Part shown: one piece after another, positions 7,941-11,298 of the stretch
How positions within the stretch are numbered: the first letter of the stretch is position 1
How the letters are laid out: each line of letters opens with the position of its first letter
Source: Saprospiraceae bacterium
Lineage (GTDB): Bacteria; Bacteroidota; Bacteroidia; Chitinophagales; Saprospiraceae
Direction: 5' to 3'
NCBI GenBank assembly: GCA_020630355.1
Contig: JAHDBO010000043.1
Coordinates: forward strand, 1 to 11,298
DNA: 11,298 bases
Notes under the pieces: generated by a model
Told to the model about the DNA's origin: nothing
What the model saw: the letters and a program-made list of their open reading frames with translations, nothing else
The model's database searches: none
Position numbers and translations under genes: made by a program

Positions 7941-7969
7941 CAAAATTATACTATTTTGCTAAAAAACAA
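7941..7969 (-). promoter_or_regulatory. Candidate Bacteroidota promoter for the kinase operon
   Basis: Read on the minus strand, TTG (7969-7967) is followed after 18 nt by TAATTTTG (7948-7941). This matches the known Bacteroidota sigma-ABfr consensus TTG, 17-23 nt, TAnnTTTG. Transcription would begin near 7934, giving a leader of about 80 nt that contains the overlapping inverted repeats. Orientation and distance fit the kinase start at 7853. Confidence 0.5.
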
Positions 7970-8041
7970 TGACTTACAAAGGAAGTGCGTCATATTTACG
8001 CCTATATTTTTTTATTATATGTAATAATTAACATTTTGAAT

Positions 8042-8057
8042 ACGCTTGAACGCTTGA
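8042..8057 (+). repeat. Tandem 8-bp direct repeat ACGCTTGA x2
   Basis: ACGCTTGA occurs twice head to tail (8042-8049 and 8050-8057). A further GCTTGA lies at 8075-8080, and GCTTGAAAT is shared between 8052-8060 and 8075-8083. The cluster lies 100-140 bp upstream of the barrel gene, where a regulator could bind. Chance slippage is an alternative. Confidence 0.45.
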
Positions 8058-8083
8058 AATGGTTGGGTTCTATGGCTTGAAAT

Positions 8084-8099
8084 ATTAAATTATTAAATT
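8084..8099 (+). repeat. Tandem 8-bp direct repeat ATTAAATT x2
   Basis: ATTAAATT is repeated exactly head to tail just after the GCTTGA cluster. It could be an AT-rich upstream element of the barrel promoter or a simple low-complexity duplication. Confidence 0.35.
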
Positions 8100-8179
8100 A
8101 AACAGGAAGGAATATTTGCTTAGTCTCCTAAAAAAGGGTGTATTATTTTTTTGTACATTTAACAGTAAATGAATTAGAA

Positions 8180-8869
8180 ATGAAGAAATTTATTTTTTTG
8201 ATAATTGGCTGGTCTAGTATTGGTGGATTATGTGCTCAAAGCTATGCTTTTGGCTTTAAAGGAGGACTGACTATAGGCACTCAGAAATGGAATAATTATG
8301 AGAGAGAAGCCCTTTTTTCTTGGAATGGGCATGTATTCATCGAGTCTCTACCCGAAGAGTCCAACTTCGTTTTATATGGGCAGCTTGGTTATCACAATAA
8401 AGGCAGTGCTATTATCTCACAAGCTTTTTTTGACCCTGTCAGTGGCATCGACTTCGAGCGTCGTCGCTTCGATTATGTATTCAAGAACATATCCTTAATC
8501 CTAGGCGGAAAAAACCGCTACCCCATCTCTGAATCAACGGTTGGTTACTACATGTTAGGGATAAGAGGCGATTTTAACTTAGGTACAAATACGGATTTGT
8601 TTGAAGGTTTTGAGCAGTTCATTAATAAATTTACCTATGGTGCCACGCTTGGAGGAGGGATAGAGTTTCCCATAGCGGATAGGGTAGGATTGATTCTGGA
8701 GTTCCAAGTAAGCCCTGATTTTTCTAGGCAAATCCTTGTGCCCCAGGGACAATATCGCAATGCTGTCACCAATCAGTTGGTCACTGTTCAGCAGCAGGAG
8801 GTTCGCAATACAGCATTTGAAGTGACGGTTGGCCTCCGTTTAGAAAGAATCATCGAATACATTGATTAG
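8180..8869 (+). CDS. Outer-membrane beta-barrel protein, PorT/OMP_b-brl-like
   Basis: The 229-residue product has a signal peptide (MKKFIFLIIGWSSIGGLCAQ) with likely cleavage after Ala19, giving the N-terminal Gln often seen in Bacteroidota. The mature part begins with a strand-like segment (SYAFGFKGGLTIG) and continues with alternating amphipathic strands, many with Gly and aromatic residues (NFVLYGQLGYHNKGS, YMLGIRGDFNLG, FTYGATLGGGIEFPI, VGLILEFQVSP). It ends in a strand-rich stretch (FEVTVGLRLERII). This fits a small 8-10 strand barrel of the outer-membrane beta-barrel/PorT-like class. The role could be structural or small-molecule related; nothing specific shows. I chose the ATG at 8180 because it starts the signal peptide; a GTG at 8138 would add 14 residues in front of it. 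The permease starts 27 nt downstream, so the two are probably co-transcribed. Confidence 0.8.
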   Translation: MKKFIFLIIGWSSIGGLCAQSYAFGFKGGLTIGTQKWNNYEREALFSWNGHVFIESLPEESNFVLYGQLGYHNKGSAIISQAFFDPVSGIDFERRRFDYVFKNISLILGGKNRYPISESTVGYYMLGIRGDFNLGTNTDLFEGFEQFINKFTYGATLGGGIEFPIADRVGLILEFQVSPDFSRQILVPQGQYRNAVTNQLVTVQQQEVRNTAFEVTVGLRLERIIEYID

Positions 8870-8896
8870 CATTTTCATAAAGCAATCTTAGCTACT

Positions 8897-10222
8897 ATGC
8901 CTACACTCAAGAAAGAACTTTCGCTTTTTGGTCTGACGATGATTGCTATCGGCTCTTGCATCGGCTCTGGTATTTTTATGACTCCAGCGAAAATCGCCGC
9001 CGAACTGCCTGACCCTACTTGGATAATCGCTGTCTGGATACTAGGCGGTATTGTGGCATTGACGGGGGCGCTCACTTTTGCGGAGTTGGGGGGCTTGTTC
9101 CCAAAAGCAGGGGGTGTGTACGTCTTCCTAAAGGAAGCGTATGGCTCTTTGGTGGCTTTCTTGTATGGCTGGGTGATTTTGATGGTGATAACAACGGGGG
9201 CGATTGCGGCATTGAGTGTCACTTTTGCTCAATATCTAGATTCCTTGCTAGGTTTTGGAGAACAGTTTCAGATTGGGGTGGCGATGATTGCCATCGTGAT
9301 TGTTACTGCTGTAAACGTGCTGGGGGTGAAAACGGGAGAATTCTTCTCCAATTTGTTCACAACACTGAAATTGCTAGGTATTTTATTGATAATCATATTA
9401 GGTATTTTATGGGCCGCCCCTGCCGAGGGCCTATTTGAAAGTTCAACCAATACTGAAAAGAGCTTATCCTCCGCTTTTGCGCTTGCTCTGATAGGGGTAC
9501 TTTGGTCTTATGGTGGCTGGCACCACACTTCTTACTTGGCTGGCGAAGCCAAAAACCCCAAACGAGATATTCCTCGTGCGATGATATTTGGGGCGCTAAT
9601 CGTTACGCTCACCTATGTGCTATCCAATATTGCCTATCTCAATATGCTGCCCATCGAGCAAATTGCCGCTTCCGACGCAGTAGCGACGGATGCCGTCAAA
9701 ACAATCATTCCCAATGCGGCCATTATGATTGCACTTCTGATTGCGATTTCGACTTTTGGTACGACAGGTATTTACACCTTGACCGCTCCTAGGATTTATT
9801 TCGCAATGGCGAAGGATGGCGTTTTTTTCAAAAGATTAGCAAAATTGCATCCAACCTACGGCACACCGATGTTCGCTATTATCTTGCAGTCCACTTGGGC
9901 GATTGTCCTCTTGCGGTATTGGGGAACGTTCTACGACCTGATTTCCTACGTTGTTTTTATGGATTGGGTGTTTATGACCTTGGCCGCATCCAGCATCTTT
10001 ATCTTCCGTCAGAAAATGAAGACGGCAGAACGACCTTATAAAACATTATTGTACCCTATTACACCGCTGATTTTTATAGCTATTTCGCTTTGGTTTATTG
10101 GGAGTACACTTATTGGTCAGCCCGTTCAAGCGATTGCTGGTATTGTCATCTTGTTATTAGGTTTGCCTATCTATTTTTATTTCAAAAAAAATAAAAAAAA
10201 CGGCACAGACACTAAGGCCTGA
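8897..10222 (+). CDS. APC-superfamily amino acid permease
   Basis: This 441-residue protein has about 12 hydrophobic segments and the usual length of the amino acid-polyamine-organocation family (SteT/LAT-like group). The first span has the substrate-binding GSCIGSGIF motif (19-27). TFAELGGLFPKAGGVYVFLKEAYG (60-83) is the usual span 2-3 signature. WSYGGWHHTSYLAGEAKNPKRDIPRA (203-228) is the conserved span 6 and following loop, and TLTAPRIYFAMAKDGVFF (294-311) is the conserved loop after span 8. It should move neutral or other amino acids across the inner membrane by exchange or proton symport; the substrate cannot be read from sequence. It follows the barrel gene by 27 nt and is convergent with the lipoprotein gene. 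Its last codons encode a Lys/Asn-rich tail read from an A-tract that may double as the U-tract of an opposing terminator. Confidence 0.92.
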   Translation: MPTLKKELSLFGLTMIAIGSCIGSGIFMTPAKIAAELPDPTWIIAVWILGGIVALTGALTFAELGGLFPKAGGVYVFLKEAYGSLVAFLYGWVILMVITTGAIAALSVTFAQYLDSLLGFGEQFQIGVAMIAIVIVTAVNVLGVKTGEFFSNLFTTLKLLGILLIIILGILWAAPAEGLFESSTNTEKSLSSAFALALIGVLWSYGGWHHTSYLAGEAKNPKRDIPRAMIFGALIVTLTYVLSNIAYLNMLPIEQIAASDAVATDAVKTIIPNAAIMIALLIAISTFGTTGIYTLTAPRIYFAMAKDGVFFKRLAKLHPTYGTPMFAIILQSTWAIVLLRYWGTFYDLISYVVFMDWVFMTLAASSIFIFRQKMKTAERPYKTLLYPITPLIFIAISLWFIGSTLIGQPVQAIAGIVILLLGLPIYFYFKKNKKNGTDTKA

Positions 10223-10230
10223 ACCGTTCT
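10184..10230 (-). terminator. Possible intrinsic terminator for the lipoprotein gene
   Basis: On the minus strand, AGAACGG (10230-10224) can pair with CCGTTTT (10203-10197) as a 7-bp stem including one G-U pair. A further CAG/CTG pairing is possible inside the loop. The stem runs into a T-rich tract (T4, A, T8; 10196-10184). It lies 29-75 nt past the lipoprotein stop and within the 3' end of the convergent permease gene. The stem is weak, so this is tentative. Confidence 0.45.
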
Positions 10231-10258
10231 CATTCAAATAGTCAATAAATCCATTAGT

Positions 10259-11227
10259 CTATGGCAGGTATATTGCAGAAGCACCAGCGACTTCCATGTT
10301 GAAGTCGGGGGCTACATTTCCTGTTTTACTAGTATCAAAAGCTAAGAATCGACCACCTGCATTTTTTCTTTCAGCAATATAAACCATTCCTGAGGCATGG
10401 CTATAGGCAACGTCTACAGGATTGCCTAGGAAGGTGTTGGAGCCAGCAATTTTCATCTGTTCGCTCAATGCAATCATGGCATTATTGCTCTTGTTTCTGA
10501 AGTTTTGAATCCAAACTACAGCACCGTCTTCACCACTAGCTGCTTCGCCAACATCGGTCAATACCATGATATCGTTCGTAGCGTCATAAGTGATACCATG
10601 CGTCCTTACGATACCTTCGATTTCGATGATACGAGTCGGACTGACAGAACCAGAGGCATTTGAAAAGAAGTTCTCATAGATGGCTAGATTGGCCGAGTTG
10701 TCTTCTATGGCATACATGGTGTTTCCATCCAAATGGATACCCCAAAGATTGATGTCTGCCATCAGTGTTTTTTCTAGGGTGATGCTAGTTGGGCTAAAAT
10801 TATAGATATAGAAATTATTCCTATTGCCATTTCCATCGTTCGCATCCTGGGCAACGACCAATTTATTGCCGTTGATAGCAATTTCACGACCATTGCTAAA
10901 GTCGGAAGTAGAGGTAGCTGTCAATGTGGGATTAGTCATAAAATTAGAATAGGCATTGATTACATTGTCGGTTCTGTTCAATTGATACAACACGTCGTTA
11001 TCTTTATCGTAATAAATGCCATCAGCATCAGTCGCCATACTGGTGACTGAATTGCTGCCCATGCTCTCACGACCTTCGAAATCGAAAGTAGAGATACGTC
11101 CAGATGTATTACTGGATAGGAAAAGGGTTTTTTCTTGCGGAACATCCATATTTTCTTCTTCATCACAGGCGATGAAACTCAAAGGAGCGATGAGTAAAAC
11201 GAACATTACTTTTTTTAGTGTTGTCAT
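10259..11227 (-). CDS. Surface-type lipoprotein with probable six-bladed beta-propeller
   Basis: The 322-residue product begins with a lipoprotein signal: basic start, hydrophobic FVLLIAPLSFIA, then Cys21, so it should be lipidated. Cys21 is followed by Asp-Glu-Glu-Glu, resembling the acidic export signal that sends lipoproteins to the cell surface in Bacteroidota. The body is built from repeats of the pattern GIxYDxxNDxLY...V.IYxNF, seen at about 70-96, 113-145, 162-190, 210-243 and 270-298. The C-terminus (GASAIYLP) has the first strand of the pattern and the N-terminus (KTLFLSSNTSGRISTFDF, 33-50) has the rest, so the ends probably close one sixth blade. I cannot name a ligand; propellers of this look bind proteins or glycans. 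It is alone on its strand here and shares a 36-nt gap with the permease. The start at 11227 is the ATG giving the signal. Confidence 0.75.
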   Translation of the reverse strand: MTTLKKVMFVLLIAPLSFIACDEEENMDVPQEKTLFLSSNTSGRISTFDFEGRESMGSNSVTSMATDADGIYYDKDNDVLYQLNRTDNVINAYSNFMTNPTLTATSTSDFSNGREIAINGNKLVVAQDANDGNGNRNNFYIYNFSPTSITLEKTLMADINLWGIHLDGNTMYAIEDNSANLAIYENFFSNASGSVSPTRIIEIEGIVRTHGITYDATNDIMVLTDVGEAASGEDGAVVWIQNFRNKSNNAMIALSEQMKIAGSNTFLGNPVDVAYSHASGMVYIAERKNAGGRFLAFDTSKTGNVAPDFNMEVAGASAIYLP

Positions 11228-11298
11228 GATTCTTGATTTTTTAAATGAATTGAATTTTTTAGATTTCTATCTTCATATACTCCTCTAAAAGGCAAAGT

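Larger units (their letters stand above)
7854..8179. other. Divergent intergenic spacer between kinase operon and beta-barrel gene
   Basis: This 326-base spacer separates divergent starts. The left part (7854-7940) would be the leader of the kinase mRNA and contains overlapping inverted repeats. A candidate minus-strand promoter lies at 7941-7969. The middle has a small inverted repeat TTATTA/TAATAA (8012-8027). The right part has tandem 8-bp repeats and then an AT-rich run to the barrel start. I found no full plus-strand TAnnTTTG match with a suitably spaced TTG; AATATTTG at 8111-8118 is one base off. No credible gene is visible. Confidence 0.6.

Noticed and set aside
7969..8031. A 20-codon plus-strand frame in the spacer
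   Set aside because: No ribosome-binding context, low-complexity product, overlaps the opposing promoter region.
8138..8179. GTG start extending the beta-barrel protein by 14 residues
   Set aside because: The extension would sit before a complete signal peptide that starts at the ATG at 8180.
8875..9792. Open frames overlapping the permease on both strands
   Set aside because: They are out of frame with a convincing APC permease and have no recognisable domain.
11293..11298. CAAAGT at the window end as the start of a minus-strand -7 element for the lipoprotein gene
   Set aside because: The required TA would lie beyond the last base, so it cannot be judged.
1..11298. CRISPR arrays, insertion sequences, attachment sites, rRNA or tRNA genes, phage or defence genes
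   Set aside because: I looked for them on both strands and saw no repeat arrays, terminal repeats, transposase motifs, cloverleaf patterns or such domains.

Overview
The window looks like a chromosomal segment from a Bacteroidota bacterium (Saprospiria, Cytophagia or Flavobacteriia type). The signs are a long DUF4175 protein with a Gln/Met-rich coiled coil, a secreted LysM glucosaminidase, a signal peptide ending in Cys-Ala-Gln, a lipoprotein whose lipid-bearing Cys is followed by an acidic run, AT-rich spacers with little Shine-Dalgarno signal, and one good match to the Bacteroidota promoter (TTG, 18 nt, TAnnTTTG). I see no rRNA, tRNA, CRISPR, insertion sequence, phage gene or other mark of recent transfer.

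Layout. (1) 33-3368, minus: a three-span membrane protein of the DUF4175 family with a large, probably periplasmic coiled-coil region. (2) 3369-3742: a divergent spacer with several short inverted repeats. (3) 3743-4981, plus: a secreted N-acetylglucosaminidase-type peptidoglycan hydrolase with three LysM modules. (4) 7853-4978, minus: a compact three-gene signalling operon, made of a PAS-like soluble histidine kinase, a six-span membrane histidine kinase and a single-domain Rcp1/CheY-type response regulator. The two kinase genes abut exactly (TAAATG). The response regulator stop overlaps the glucosaminidase stop by four bases. (5) 7854-8179: a spacer holding a candidate kinase promoter, a leader with two mutually exclusive inverted repeats, and tandem 8-bp repeats on the side of the next gene. 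(6) 8180-10222, plus: a small outer-membrane beta-barrel protein followed after 27 nt by an APC-family amino acid permease. (7) 11227-10259, minus: a lipoprotein that reads as a six-bladed beta-propeller, probably surface exposed, with a possible terminator lying inside the 3' end of the permease gene.

How the genes work together. The clearest functional unit is the signalling operon. Two related kinases share HisKA and HATPase regions and are encoded with one receiver that has no output domain, so the output must be a protein-protein interaction or a further phosphotransfer step outside the window. The barrel and permease genes may be co-transcribed, but no common substrate can be read from sequence. 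The DUF4175 protein, glucosaminidase, barrel protein and lipoprotein all act at the envelope. Nothing here is clearly a new system. The items most worth a second look are the two-kinase/one-receiver arrangement, its structured leader, and the circularly closed propeller lipoprotein.
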